From Candidatus Gastranaerophilales bacterium (GTDB lineage Bacteria > Cyanobacteriota > Vampirovibrionia > Gastranaerophilales > Gastranaerophilaceae), in contig CALUXY010000002.1 of assembly GCA_944324855.1 (NCBI GenBank), forward strand, positions 42,209 to 106,208: a DNA stretch of 64,000 nt. Direction: 5' to 3'. This document shows, piece by piece, positions 47,144 to 56,371 of the stretch (the first letter of the stretch is position 1; every line of letters starts with the position of its first letter). Below the pieces are notes generated by a model. That model saw nothing but the letters and a program-made list of their open reading frames with translations. It searched no databases and was not told the origin of the DNA. A program made the translations under genes and the position numbers.

Positions 47144-48048
47144 AATTCAAAGAAAATTATGAGATAAAAAATCTTACCAGTTTTAAAATCGGCGGAACGG
47201 TTAAAAAAATCTATTTCCCGAAAAATCAAACCGAATTTTTACATCTTATAAAAACCGAAAAAGATTATATCGTTCTCGGAAGCTGTTCTAACGTTTTGTT
47301 CTCATCTCAAGGGTATGACGGAATAATTATCTGTACAACAAAAATGAATCGCATGGAATTCAGAGGCACAAAAGTAATCGCAGAATGCGGAGTCAGAGGC
47401 CCTTTGTTATCACAAAAAGCACTTGATGCAGGACTTACCGGATTTGAGTTTATGATTGGATTCCCGGGTTCTGTAGGCGGGAATATATTTATGAATGCAG
47501 GAGCGCACAGCCAATCAATTTCGGATACTCTATCGCTTGCCTGTTTATATGACAAAGAAAAAGATGACATCGTATATTTAGATAACAGTATGATGGAATT
47601 CGGCTACCGTCATTCAATACTGCAGAGCGGAAGATATATTGCGCTGGGGGCAGAGTTTGAATTGAGAAAAGAAAACAAGAAAACAATAAAAGAATTGATG
47701 GACAGGAACCTTGAATTCAGAAAAAATATTCAGCCGCCATTGAACTATCCGAACGCAGGGAGCGTATTCAAAAACCCTGAACACGACTCAGCAGGCAGAC
47801 TTTTAGATAAAGCCGGAGTAAAAGATTTTGATCTCCCTAGAGCTGCAGTTTGGCAAAAACACGCAAACTTTATTATCAATAAAGGGGATGCAACATCAGA
47901 AGATATTTTAGAATTAATGTATTTGATGTATAAAAAAGTTAAAAACACATACACGATAGAACTTGTTCCGGAAATAAGATTTATCGGAAAAATGAATAAA
48001 CACGAGGAAGAAATATGTCAGGAATTGTACAAAAAGACGCAAAAATAG
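47134..48048 (+). CDS. murB: UDP-N-acetylenolpyruvoylglucosamine reductase
   Basis: MurB reduces enolpyruvyl-UDP-GlcNAc with NADPH and FAD to form UDP-MurNAc. The FAD-binding NLTSFKIGG near the N-terminus, GCSNVL-like GSCSNVLF, IGFPGSVGGN and the C-terminal PNAGSVFKNP motif (proton-donor Ser) identify it. The start is GTG. The 304 residues fit the short type IIb-like form. Its 3' end overlaps ddl by 34 bases, an unusually long overlap for this cluster. Confidence 0.95.
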   Translation: MDIEFKENYEIKNLTSFKIGGTVKKIYFPKNQTEFLHLIKTEKDYIVLGSCSNVLFSSQGYDGIIICTTKMNRMEFRGTKVIAECGVRGPLLSQKALDAGLTGFEFMIGFPGSVGGNIFMNAGAHSQSISDTLSLACLYDKEKDDIVYLDNSMMEFGYRHSILQSGRYIALGAEFELRKENKKTIKELMDRNLEFRKNIQPPLNYPNAGSVFKNPEHDSAGRLLDKAGVKDFDLPRAAVWQKHANFIINKGDATSEDILELMYLMYKKVKNTYTIELVPEIRFIGKMNKHEEEICQELYKKTQK

Positions 48049-48947
48049 CCGTATTATGCGGAGGATTATCATCAGAAGCCGAAATTTCCAGACGTTCAGG
48101 CAAAAATTGCTATGATGCACTTCAAAGATTAGGCTATAAAAACTCAAAACTTGTTGAAGTAACAGAAAATATCGCAGAAGATTTAAAAGGGTTTGATTAT
48201 GCCTATAATGCACTTCACGGGAAATACGGTGAAGATGGATGTATTCAAGGAGTTCTTGAATTTTTAAAAATCCCGTACACAGGCTGCGGTGTAATGTCAA
48301 GTGCGCTTTGCATGAACAAAGAATATACAAAAAAAGTTCTATCTTCTGCAGGACTTCCTCTGATAAAGTCAGTTTTGATAACCAAAGGTGACAATTTATA
48401 TGAGAAGGTTAAAGAATTAAACTTTCCGATTATGGTAAAACCTGTATCAGAAGGTTCTAGCCTCGGAATGGCAAAAGTCAGTAACATTGATGAACTTGTA
48501 AAAGCAGTATTTGAAGCATCTAAATACAAGCAGGATATTATGCTCGAAGAATACCTTGAAGGAATTAGTGCGACTGTAGGTATACTTGAAAAAGACGGAG
48601 AAACTTTTGCAACAGAGATTCTGGAATTCAGACCTCATACGGAATGGTATGACTATGAGGCAAAATATACAAAAGGGATGACAGATTTTATTATTCCGGC
48701 AGAAATTTCGGATGATATGACTAAAAAAGTTAAAGAAGTTTCTATGCAGGCATTCAAAGTCTGCGGCTGTTCAGGTGTCAGCCGTGTTGATTTCTTGATT
48801 GCAAATGATACTCCTTATATACTTGAAGTTAATACAAGTCCCGGCATGACTGATACAAGTGATTTACCGGCTCAGGCTGCTGCAATGGGAATATCATACG
48901 ATGAACTTGTTGAAATAATTCTACAAAGTGCAGGTCTTAACAAATAA
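48015..48947 (+). CDS. ddl: D-alanine--D-alanine ligase
   Basis: Ddl makes the D-Ala-D-Ala dipeptide used by MurF. The ATP-grasp fold shows LCGGLSSEAEISRRSG near the start, NALHGKYGEDG, KPVSEGSSLGM and the final LEVNTSPGMT. The 310 residues are normal. GAGGAAG lies before the ATG inside murB. FtsQ follows with a one-base overlap. Confidence 0.96.
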   Translation: MSGIVQKDAKIAVLCGGLSSEAEISRRSGKNCYDALQRLGYKNSKLVEVTENIAEDLKGFDYAYNALHGKYGEDGCIQGVLEFLKIPYTGCGVMSSALCMNKEYTKKVLSSAGLPLIKSVLITKGDNLYEKVKELNFPIMVKPVSEGSSLGMAKVSNIDELVKAVFEASKYKQDIMLEEYLEGISATVGILEKDGETFATEILEFRPHTEWYDYEAKYTKGMTDFIIPAEISDDMTKKVKEVSMQAFKVCGCSGVSRVDFLIANDTPYILEVNTSPGMTDTSDLPAQAAAMGISYDELVEIILQSAGLNK

Positions 48948-49822
48948 TGTCTGATGAAGAAATAAAAAAAATAAATAAATACAATATAAAAAGAAGGCTA
49001 AAGCAGTCTAAATTAAAGCGTAAAATACGACATACAGAACGCCGTATTAAAACTTTTCGGATATTATTAAGATTAGCACTTATCGCAGGGTTATTATACT
49101 TGTGTTACCACGTTATTTATATGAAAAGCTGGAGACTTCCTCAGGATACCTTCTCCAGAATAAATAATCCGTCTTTGAAGATTTCCAATAACAAAATTGT
49201 CCCGTCATATAAAATACTGGCGGCTATAAGACAGATTGAAATCCCTGATAAAGCAATATTTCTTATTAAAACCGATGATATAAGAAAAAGTATACTCAAA
49301 ATTGAACCAATACAGGATGTTTACGTAAGACGTTTCTGGTATCCGGCAAGATTGGACATTATTATAAAAGAACGTGTTCCGTCTATTTTAATTGCACCTA
49401 ACGAAAAAGTACAGCCTATCGCATATTTTACTAAAGACGGAAAACTTATAGGACATGAGTATATGCCGTTAAAGGCAAATTATAAAACTGTCAAAGTGCT
49501 TGCCTACGGGACTAAAGACGACGATTACAGGAAATGGGACAAACCGCAGCTTTTATTTATCCGCAAACTAGCCAAAACTGTTGAGTATTATGCGGATGAA
49601 CCAATTGAATATATTGATTTAAGGACACCGGGCGATGTTTATGTTAAACTAAAATCGGTAATGCTGAGACTCGGGCCGGTCGATCAGGTTAATTTTGAAG
49701 ATGCGGCAAAACGTCTTAACAGACTGCCGTCACTGTTACCGCAGGTAAAACTTCTGGATAAAAATATTAAATATCTGGATTTGAGATGGGATAAAGTAAA
49801 TTACGTTAAATTAAACAGCTAA
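48947..49822 (+). CDS. ftsQ: Cell division protein FtsQ-like (POTRA domain)
   Basis: A basic cytoplasmic N-terminus (about residues 1-37) precedes one membrane helix (about 38-57). A POTRA-type domain (about 90-160, with KIEPIQDVYVRRFWYPARLDI) and an FtsQ beta domain with a YIDLRTPGDVYVKL segment follow. FtsQ links early and late division proteins. The order murC-murB-ddl-ftsQ supports the call. FtsA and FtsZ, often next, are replaced here by ffh after 15 bases. Confidence 0.88.
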   Translation: MSDEEIKKINKYNIKRRLKQSKLKRKIRHTERRIKTFRILLRLALIAGLLYLCYHVIYMKSWRLPQDTFSRINNPSLKISNNKIVPSYKILAAIRQIEIPDKAIFLIKTDDIRKSILKIEPIQDVYVRRFWYPARLDIIIKERVPSILIAPNEKVQPIAYFTKDGKLIGHEYMPLKANYKTVKVLAYGTKDDDYRKWDKPQLLFIRKLAKTVEYYADEPIEYIDLRTPGDVYVKLKSVMLRLGPVDQVNFEDAAKRLNRLPSLLPQVKLLDKNIKYLDLRWDKVNYVKLNS

Positions 49823-49837
49823 GATAAGGGAAATATA

Positions 49838-51217
49838 ATGTTTGAATCGTTATCGGACAGATTGCAGAGTATTATTGCAAATACAGCAAGAGAAAAAGAA
49901 CTGACACAAGAAAATATGAAAGATGCTCTGAGAGAAATCCGCAGAGCACTATTAGAAGCAGACGTTAACTTAAGAGTTGTAAAATCTTTCATATCAAGTA
50001 TCAAAGACCGTGCAGAAGGTGAAAACGTACTCCAAGGTGTTAATCCTTCGCAGCAGCTTGTAAAAATCGTTAACGACGAACTTATAAACCTTTTAGGAAA
50101 AGATGTTGCCCCCCTAAACCTTCAAGGACATCCGAATATAATAATGATGCTGGGACTTCAAGGTTCAGGGAAAACTACCTCTTCTGCAAAACTTGCGGTT
50201 AAACTTAAACAAGAAGGCAGAAACCCGCTTCTTGTGGCGTGTGACGTTTATAGACCTGCAGCAATTACCCAGTTAAAAACTCTCGGCTCTCAAATTGATG
50301 TTCAGGTTTATACTGAGGACGGCAATACAAACGTTCAGGAGATTGTATCGCACGCAATAGATTATGCAAAAAATAACGGATTTAATACTTTAATTCTTGA
50401 TACGGCAGGACGTTTGCAGATTGATACGGATATGATGGCAGAGCTGTTATTAATTGACAGAATCTTCAGCCCGCATGAAAAACTACTTGTAATCGATGCA
50501 ATGACAGGGCAGGAAACAGTAAACGTTGCTGAAACATTTGATTCACAATTAAGTATTACAGGGCTTGTCTTGACAAAACTTGACGGGGACTCAAGAGGCG
50601 GTGCTGCATTATCTGTTGCGTACTGCACAGGAAAACCGATTAAACTAACGGGTACAGGTGAAAAACTCCACGCACTGGAAGATTTTTATCCTGAAAGAAT
50701 GGCTACAAGAATACTCGGGATGGGGGATATCGTATCACTTGTTGAACGGGCTCAGGAAGTTTTTGACGAAAAAGAGGCAAGAGAATTAGAAAAGAAAATG
50801 GAAAAAGCGGAGTTTTCTTTCAACGATTTTCTAAAAATGCAAAAACAAATGAAAATGTTAGGCTCAATCGACCAAATTCTGGGGATGATTCCCGGCATGA
50901 ATATATCAAAAGATGATAAAGAAAAAATTTCTCACGAAGGAGAAAAACAGTTTAAAAAGATAGAAGTTTTGATAAACAGTATGACTCCTCAAGAAAGAAA
51001 CCATCCGGAATTATTAAATTCAAGCCGGAAACGGCGTATCGCAGCAGGAGCAGGAATTTCTATACACGATTTAAATCTTTTCATCAATCAGTTTGAACAA
51101 ATGCGCAAGATGATGAAAGGTATGTCCGATATGAAAAAAAGCCTTGGGAAATTTAAAGGAATGAATCCGGCTTTAGGTATGAAAAAGATGATGCAGACAA
51201 TGCGTAAATTCAAGTAA
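49838..51217 (+). CDS. ffh: Signal recognition particle protein
   Basis: Ffh binds 4.5S RNA and signal sequences of membrane proteins. The NG GTPase domain has GLQGSGKTTSSAK, DTAGRLQID and TKLDGDSRGG. The C-terminal M domain (about residue 320 on) is methionine-rich, with KQMKMLGSIDQILGMIPGM and the RNA-binding SSRKRRIAAGAG. The 459 residues are normal. AAGGGAAA precedes the ATG. It probably shares the division-cluster transcript. Confidence 0.97.
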   Translation: MFESLSDRLQSIIANTAREKELTQENMKDALREIRRALLEADVNLRVVKSFISSIKDRAEGENVLQGVNPSQQLVKIVNDELINLLGKDVAPLNLQGHPNIIMMLGLQGSGKTTSSAKLAVKLKQEGRNPLLVACDVYRPAAITQLKTLGSQIDVQVYTEDGNTNVQEIVSHAIDYAKNNGFNTLILDTAGRLQIDTDMMAELLLIDRIFSPHEKLLVIDAMTGQETVNVAETFDSQLSITGLVLTKLDGDSRGGAALSVAYCTGKPIKLTGTGEKLHALEDFYPERMATRILGMGDIVSLVERAQEVFDEKEARELEKKMEKAEFSFNDFLKMQKQMKMLGSIDQILGMIPGMNISKDDKEKISHEGEKQFKKIEVLINSMTPQERNHPELLNSSRKRRIAAGAGISIHDLNLFINQFEQMRKMMKGMSDMKKSLGKFKGMNPALGMKKMMQTMRKFK

Positions 51218-51235
51218 ACTTTACATTTTCTTTAC

Positions 51236-51264
51236 TTGTGTCATCACAATCAGGGGAATATAAT
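51236..51264 (+). promoter_or_regulatory. Promoter before the Gfo/Idh/MocA gene
   Basis: TTGTGT (51236-51241), 17 bases and TATAAT (51259-51264). The ATG at 51303 has GGAAAG at the right distance. Confidence 0.5.
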
Positions 51265-51302
51265 TATAATAAATAAAAGTAATTAAATAAGGAAAGTTGA
51301 GT

Positions 51303-52304
51303 ATGAGTAATCAAAAAGTGGCTGTAATCGGTTACGGAATGTGGGGGAAGAATGTTGTCCGTAACTTTTATAACTTAAACGTTTTACATACTGTTTGCGA
51401 TTTGGATGCAGAAGTAAGAGCAAAAATAAAAGAACTTTATCCTGATATTAACGTAATATCCGATATGCAGGAGATTATTGACAACCCTGAAATTACAGGG
51501 GTTACAGTTGTTACACCAAGCCATACACATTACAACATCGTAAAAAAACTTCTTGAAGCAGGTAAAAATGTTTATGTTGAAAAACCTATTTCAACAGTTG
51601 CACAAGAAGCAAAAGACCTGATGGATCTGGCTAACGAAAAAGGGCTTGTACTTATGGTCGGACACCTTCTTTTATATCATCCTGCAGTTAACAGATTAAA
51701 AATGCTGATTGAAGCAGGCGAGTTGGGTGATATTGTTTATGCTCAATCTGACAGGCTAAACGTTAACTATTTCAAAAACGACAGAAGTGTAATGTGGGAC
51801 TTGGCTCCGCACGACGTTTCAATGATATCTTATGTCACAGGTAAAAATCCGCTCAAAGTTATATCTGCAATAGGGTGTTCAACAGAAGATAATACAATAA
51901 TGGATATAACTCATATCGGTATCGAGTTTGAAGACGGATTAATCGGATATATTTCAGACAGCTGGATTACGCCGCAAAAACGTGTAAATCTTCTTGTCAG
52001 AGGAACTAAAGCAACTGCAATTTTGGATGACACGGTTGCGGAAAACAAACTTAAACTCTATGATAACCAACCGGGAAGCCCTGTAAAAGATATTCCGCTT
52101 GATTATCTTGAAATAGAGCCGTTAAAACTTGAGTGCCAGCATTTTGTAAGCTGTATGGAAAACCATACAAAAGCACGTTCTGACGGAGAAAACGGTTATC
52201 TTGTCGTAAGTATTCTTGAAGAAGCAGAAAAAGTAATGCTTGGAGCAAAAGTCAAGGCATTAGATGAAAGACATTTTGCTTTATCAAGAACAAAAGGAGT
52301 ATAA
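51303..52304 (+). CDS. Gfo/Idh/MocA-family NAD(P)-dependent oxidoreductase
   Basis: The N-terminal Rossmann fold starts VAVIGYGMWGKNVVRNF, followed by TPSHTHYNIVKKLLEAGKNV and the family EKPIST motif (about residues 96-101) that positions the catalytic lysine. The DLAPHDVSM segment is typical of sugar-nucleotide 3-dehydrogenases. The 333 residues are normal. Substrate is probably a nucleotide sugar or cyclitol, but no neighbouring sugar gene confirms it. I chose the ATG at 51303 rather than a TTG two codons upstream. Confidence 0.85.
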   Translation: MSNQKVAVIGYGMWGKNVVRNFYNLNVLHTVCDLDAEVRAKIKELYPDINVISDMQEIIDNPEITGVTVVTPSHTHYNIVKKLLEAGKNVYVEKPISTVAQEAKDLMDLANEKGLVLMVGHLLLYHPAVNRLKMLIEAGELGDIVYAQSDRLNVNYFKNDRSVMWDLAPHDVSMISYVTGKNPLKVISAIGCSTEDNTIMDITHIGIEFEDGLIGYISDSWITPQKRVNLLVRGTKATAILDDTVAENKLKLYDNQPGSPVKDIPLDYLEIEPLKLECQHFVSCMENHTKARSDGENGYLVVSILEEAEKVMLGAKVKALDERHFALSRTKGV

Positions 52305-52400
52305 AAAGAGGATAAGAAGATAAGCAGTTATGCAGCTCAGCATGGTGCAATTTATTGCACCGGTCTAAAAAGAAGATAAGAAGCTAAAATAAAGGACAGC
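52305..52400. repeat. Short repeats and a hairpin between Gfo gene and pgsA-like gene
   Basis: GGTGCAAT (52344-52351) and ATTGCACC (52354-52361) form a perfect 8-bp stem. It is flanked by AAGATAAG words at about 52314-52321 and 52373-52380. CAGTTATGCAGCTCAGC nearby resembles the AGCAGCTA words near 39800. No U-tract follows, so a terminator is not supported. Confidence 0.4.
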
Positions 52401-52423
52401 TGTTTATATTGTAGGAGTAAAAA

Positions 52424-53014
52424 ATGGCAAATTTTGTAACTATATTCAGAGTATTTTTGATGTTTATTGCGATTTATTTAATAATGAACTGTCAAACATC
52501 AGCAACAGCTTATATATGGGCGTTGGTTCTTACAATCCTTGCATTTTCACTTGACGGACTTGACGGGTTTCTTGCAAGACTTTTAAAAGAAGAATCAAAG
52601 TTCGGAGCATTACTGGATATTATGAGTGACAGAATAGTTGAAAACTCATACTGGATACTATTTGCAGTTATGGGATGGTTGTCAATTTTATTCCCGCTTA
52701 TTGCCATAACCAGAGGATTTATTACCGATACAATTAGAAGTGCTGCTATGGAGAAAGGGCTGACCCCGTTTGGAATGCAAGTTAATCCTGTATGCAAGTT
52801 TATAACCGGCTCAAAATTTATGAGAATATCTTATGCGGTTGCAAAAGTACTTGCATTCATAGTAATTATTGCGGCAAAGATTCCGGGAATCCCGAACGCT
52901 GATTTAATTTTCACAATAGGGTTCTGGCTTGCGGTTGCAGCAATTGTATTCTGTGTAGTCAGAGGTTTACCTGTTTTAATCGAGGCTAAATACGTTATAA
53001 ATGAAACAAAATAA
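52424..53014 (+). CDS. CDP-alcohol phosphatidyltransferase family protein (PgsA-like)
   Basis: The 196-residue membrane enzyme shows the diagnostic DGLDGFLAR...G...D...D motif at about residues 45-70, with the four conserved aspartates. Several hydrophobic helices surround it. The family transfers phosphatidyl from CDP-diacylglycerol to an alcohol such as glycerol-3-phosphate. Membership is clear but the acceptor is not. GGAG precedes the ATG. It overlaps trmL by 14 bases. Confidence 0.87.
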   Translation: MANFVTIFRVFLMFIAIYLIMNCQTSATAYIWALVLTILAFSLDGLDGFLARLLKEESKFGALLDIMSDRIVENSYWILFAVMGWLSILFPLIAITRGFITDTIRSAAMEKGLTPFGMQVNPVCKFITGSKFMRISYAVAKVLAFIVIIAAKIPGIPNADLIFTIGFWLAVAAIVFCVVRGLPVLIEAKYVINETK

Positions 53015-53456
53015 ATTAAACATTGTTTTATATGAACCTGAAATTCCGCAAAATACAGGCAATATAGCAAGATTATGCGCCTGTATCGGAGCAAGTCTTT
53101 ATCTTGTCGGGAAACTGGGGTTTTCTTTATCGAGCAAATACACGAAACGTGCAGGACTCGACTATTGGGACAGTGTAGATTTGCATAAAGTTGATTCTAT
53201 GGATGAACTGTACAAAGAATTTCCGGAGGCAAATTTTTATTATCTGACAACGAAATCTAAAAAGCTTTATACGGATATTGAATACAAAGACGGTGATTTT
53301 ATTGTTTTCGGTCCCGAAACAAGAGGTCTGCCGGAAAAATATGTTACGGATAAAAATGCGGTTACAATACCAATGAAAGAAGGACAAAGAAGCCTTAACC
53401 TTTCTAACTCGGTTGCGATAACCGCTTATGAGGTTATAAGACAAAATGGATTGTAA
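53001..53456 (+). CDS. trmL: tRNA (cytidine/uridine-34 2'-O)-methyltransferase
   Basis: TrmL is a small SPOUT enzyme that methylates the wobble ribose of tRNA-Leu. The 151 residues have IVLYEPEIPQNTGNIARLCA near the N-terminus, FGPETRGLPE and the trefoil-knot C-terminal RSLNLSNSVAI. The size is exact for TrmL. It overlaps pgsA-like and nnrD genes at its ends. Confidence 0.95.
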   Translation: MKQNKLNIVLYEPEIPQNTGNIARLCACIGASLYLVGKLGFSLSSKYTKRAGLDYWDSVDLHKVDSMDELYKEFPEANFYYLTTKSKKLYTDIEYKDGDFIVFGPETRGLPEKYVTDKNAVTIPMKEGQRSLNLSNSVAITAYEVIRQNGL

Positions 53457-54264
53457 ACTGCCTGAAAGACCGGAATTTTCAAACAAAGGAACGTTCGGTA
53501 AAGTTTTAAATATTGCAGGTTCTGAGTATTATACAGGAGCTGCATACCTTTCATCAATATCAGCACTGAAAATCGGCTGCGGCTATGTTGCACTTTCCAG
53601 CTGTCCGAAAGCATTAAGTACAGTTGCCTCAATATCACCGGATATTGTTTATATCCCGATATCTGATGTAAAAAATTCACTTGAAAAATTTGATGTTGTA
53701 TCAATCGGCTGCGGTCTATCTGTTGAGGCAGGTACTGCTATATTGTTTAAATCTTTAATTTCAGACCTCTCATTAACCTCTAAAACGATTTTAATTGATG
53801 CGGATGGCCTGAATATCATGGCTAAGAAAAAGCCGGCCAGATTGCCTAAGAATTTGATTATAACCCCTCACCCGATGGAAGCATCAAGATTATTGAAAAC
53901 CGATGTTGAAAAGATTCTTGAAAAACCTGTTGATTATGCAAAAAAACTTTCTGAAAAATACGACTGTACAACAGTATTAAAGCTCCACAGCACTGTAGTT
54001 TGTTCGAAAGACATGGAGATTTATATAAATGATACGGGCAACTCGGCACTTTCAAAAGCCGGTGCCGGAGATGTATTGACAGGAATTATATCAGGTCTTT
54101 GCGCGCAAGGAATGCCCCCTTTTGAGGCCGCAAAACTCGGGGTTTATATTCACGGCAGAACAGGAGAAATTGCATCAAGCATGTTAACAGAGTATTCAGT
54201 TTTGGCATCAGATTTGTTGAAATATATTCCGCTTGCAATAGTTGATGTTCTATCGGTAGGGTAA
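53446..54264 (+). CDS. nnrD: ADP/ATP-dependent NAD(P)H-hydrate dehydratase
   Basis: The enzyme repairs hydrated NAD(P)H. The ribokinase-like fold shows NIAGSEYYTGAAYLSS (about residues 22-37), TPHPMEASRL and the catalytic-loop GNSALSKAGAGDVLTG. The 272 residues correspond to the dehydratase domain alone; the NnrE epimerase domain, often fused at the N-terminus, is missing and must be separate if present. It overlaps trmL by 11 bases. Confidence 0.93.
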   Translation: MDCKLPERPEFSNKGTFGKVLNIAGSEYYTGAAYLSSISALKIGCGYVALSSCPKALSTVASISPDIVYIPISDVKNSLEKFDVVSIGCGLSVEAGTAILFKSLISDLSLTSKTILIDADGLNIMAKKKPARLPKNLIITPHPMEASRLLKTDVEKILEKPVDYAKKLSEKYDCTTVLKLHSTVVCSKDMEIYINDTGNSALSKAGAGDVLTGIISGLCAQGMPPFEAAKLGVYIHGRTGEIASSMLTEYSVLASDLLKYIPLAIVDVLSVG

Positions 54265-54575
54265 ATGTATTGGGTTGGAGTTCAGCCTCAAGGATTAAAC
54301 GTATTTTCGTCATTACGAGGATGGGATTTTTATCCCCGACGAAGTAATCTCTTTAGATTGCTTCACTTAATAGCCCAACATTAATAATTCGTTGGGGTAG
54401 AAACCCACAACCTACGAGCTAATCACCCAGTCACTTAATCACTTAGTCACTTATCAAAATAGAGATTCTTCGGGCTTTGCCATCAGAATGACAAACGTCT
54501 ACTCACTCCTCACTACTCACTATTCACCCACCTAATCACCCAGTCACTTAATCACTTAATCACTTGTCAAAAACT
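54265..54575. repeat. Intergenic mosaic of dispersed repeats
   Basis: No gene is seen. Included are CCCCGACGAAGTAATCT (54334-54350, also 13541-13557), GATTCTTCGGGCTTTGCCATC (about 54464-54484, related to copies near 13650 and 44760), and two TCACT-rich stretches. The first is CACCCAGTCACTTAATCAC (54424-54442). The second and longer runs from about 54499 to 54566. The last copy abuts the promoter of the next gene. Confidence 0.65.
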
Positions 54576-54577
54576 TT

Positions 54578-54607
54578 TTGTTTTTTTACCCATCCTCGTG
54601 GTATAAA
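54578..54607 (+). promoter_or_regulatory. Promoter of the first exported helical protein, probably leaderless
   Basis: TTGTTT (54578-54583), 18 bases and TATAAA (54602-54607) preceded by TGG. The ATG at 54614 is six bases after the -10 box and lacks a Shine-Dalgarno. Confidence 0.6.
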
Positions 54608-54613
54608 AATATT

Positions 54614-55426
54614 ATGAAAAGATTATCGGCAATTTTTATACTAATAGCATTAATTAATCCGGTATTTGCGGACGAAGAAATTACGCTTGGCGATATGCCG
54701 AAAGAAACAATCAAGGTTCCGGCGCAGCAAAAAGTAATTACCGGGTCATTATTGATTAATGATACAAAAGTTCTGGACGAACTTATCCAGCTACAAAAGG
54801 AAAAAGATATAGCCGATATTGAACTCCTCTGGAAGGGGACGGTTGAAAACAACAAAGTTATCGAGTTTGCGCTGAAAAAACTTGCGATTCCGGAAAGCCA
54901 GAGAAGGATTCACGCATCATTGATGTCAAAAACCCTATCTGCAATTGTCACAGGAGCATCGTTTGTTCCGTCATTGATGGGGTCAAATGCTGCAGTTCAA
55001 ACATCGGCTTTTTCAGCCGGCCGGCTTGCGCAGTCATTAATCAACAGGAAAAATACGCCTGTTGAAACTCCGCTCACGGATACGGAACTTATTGAACTTG
55101 CAGGACTTATCGAAGATTTACAGGATACAATAATTTCTACATACTACAATTACAAAAATGCACTGAATGCAATAAAAGACACACGTTCCAGAATGATTCT
55201 TTATACCAAAAACTATGATAAAGCAATCGAAAATAACGACTTACTGGATATTTCGATTTCGTCATCTTTGTATGATAACCTTTTGATACAAGAATACAAA
55301 GAAGAACAGCTTGCAAAAAAATATCATTCAACTTTGCAAAGGCTGGCAGGGAAAAATGCGGTAGATAAACTTTCTATTTATCAGTATGACTTCAATTCGG
55401 CACTTATAAAAGGAAATATAAAATGA
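54614..55426 (+). CDS. Exported helical protein of unknown family (paralogue 1)
   Basis: A signal peptide is evident (MKRLSAIFILIALINPVFA, cleavage after about residue 19). The mature chain has a segment DIELLWKGTVENNKVIEFALKKL that matches DLSILWQGAAVKSETIKYAL in the next gene. A glycine/serine-rich hydrophobic stretch (about 110-140) is followed by two long helices (about 160-255) that resemble the alpha-hairpins of TolC-like proteins, which is inference. I chose the ATG at 54614 over an upstream in-frame ATG at 54578 that would hide the signal peptide. It overlaps the next gene by four bases. Confidence 0.75.
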   Translation: MKRLSAIFILIALINPVFADEEITLGDMPKETIKVPAQQKVITGSLLINDTKVLDELIQLQKEKDIADIELLWKGTVENNKVIEFALKKLAIPESQRRIHASLMSKTLSAIVTGASFVPSLMGSNAAVQTSAFSAGRLAQSLINRKNTPVETPLTDTELIELAGLIEDLQDTIISTYYNYKNALNAIKDTRSRMILYTKNYDKAIENNDLLDISISSSLYDNLLIQEYKEEQLAKKYHSTLQRLAGKNAVDKLSIYQYDFNSALIKGNIK

Positions 55427-56292
55427 AGAAATTTTTAACATTATTTCTTATATATCTTTTTATTCCGCAGTTAACACCGGGGTTGACTCTTGATGACTTA
55501 AACACGGTAAAAGAACCTGCCTACAGAGTTGGTACAACTAACGATATTGAAAACAAAATTGATGTTGATTCAAAGGTTCAAAAAGCCAAAATCAAAATTG
55601 TCGAATCACAAAACGTTGAAAATTTAACCTATGCGGATTTAAGTATCAAAAAAATATCGGCAGAGATTTCGCAAGCGCTGGAAATGGATTATGATGTAAT
55701 GCTTGCGGATTTATCAATTCTATGGCAGGGGGCGGCAGTCAAAAGTGAAACAATCAAATACGCGCTTTATAAACTTGCAAACCCTGATAAAGATAAACCG
55801 GATAACACTTCTGTAAAAAAAGTACTTACAACAATCGCCAGTATGTCAACGTTATTAGGTGCAACAACCGGAAATCCGCTACTTGCATGCGCATCACTTA
55901 TCGGGGGGAATACTCTCGGCATAATGTCACAGGATACAAAAGCTCTCAACTACAAGTATACAAAAGTAGGCGATGCGGACATGATTATTCTTGTAAGAAA
56001 AGTTGATGATTTACAGCAAAAAGTTGTGAATAATTATTTTGACTACATGACTACAAGAAAAATCCTTGAAATGACGGAAGGAATGGCGGAAAGACGTCAG
56101 CAAAACTACGATAGAGCGCAAAATGATTCCAGAGAAATAATTCTTATAACAGATGCATACTATAGAGAAGCCTTAAACCAGATGGCTAAAGCTCAAGGAG
56201 ATTTTAATGATGCGCGCTCAAGACTTGAACAATTAGTCGGAAACGATGCCTTGAAACAGTTTGAAAATAACCTTAAAGCAAGAAAAGAATAA
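55423..56292 (+). CDS. Exported helical protein of unknown family (paralogue 2)
   Basis: This 289-residue protein has a signal peptide (MKKFLTLFLIYLFIPQ onward) and the same layout as its neighbour: the ILWQGAAVKSETIKYAL segment, a hydrophobic Gly/Ala/Ser-rich stretch (about residues 140-165) and two long C-terminal helices with frequent Arg/Gln/Asp. The pair presumably arose by duplication and may assemble together in the envelope. No lipobox is present. Confidence 0.75.
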   Translation: MKKFLTLFLIYLFIPQLTPGLTLDDLNTVKEPAYRVGTTNDIENKIDVDSKVQKAKIKIVESQNVENLTYADLSIKKISAEISQALEMDYDVMLADLSILWQGAAVKSETIKYALYKLANPDKDKPDNTSVKKVLTTIASMSTLLGATTGNPLLACASLIGGNTLGIMSQDTKALNYKYTKVGDADMIILVRKVDDLQQKVVNNYFDYMTTRKILEMTEGMAERRQQNYDRAQNDSREIILITDAYYREALNQMAKAQGDFNDARSRLEQLVGNDALKQFENNLKARKE

Positions 56293-56319
56293 TTGAAACA
56301 ATATTTTTCTTGAAAAAAC

Positions 56320-56348
56320 TGAAAAATTGATATATAGTTAAAGTTGAG
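56320..56348 (+). promoter_or_regulatory. Promoter of the GAF-HD-GYP gene
   Basis: TTGAAA (56320-56325), 17 bases and TATAGT (56343-56348). The ATG at 56372 is preceded by GAGG. Confidence 0.6.
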
Positions 56349-56371
56349 AGTATACAATTATTTGAGGCAAT

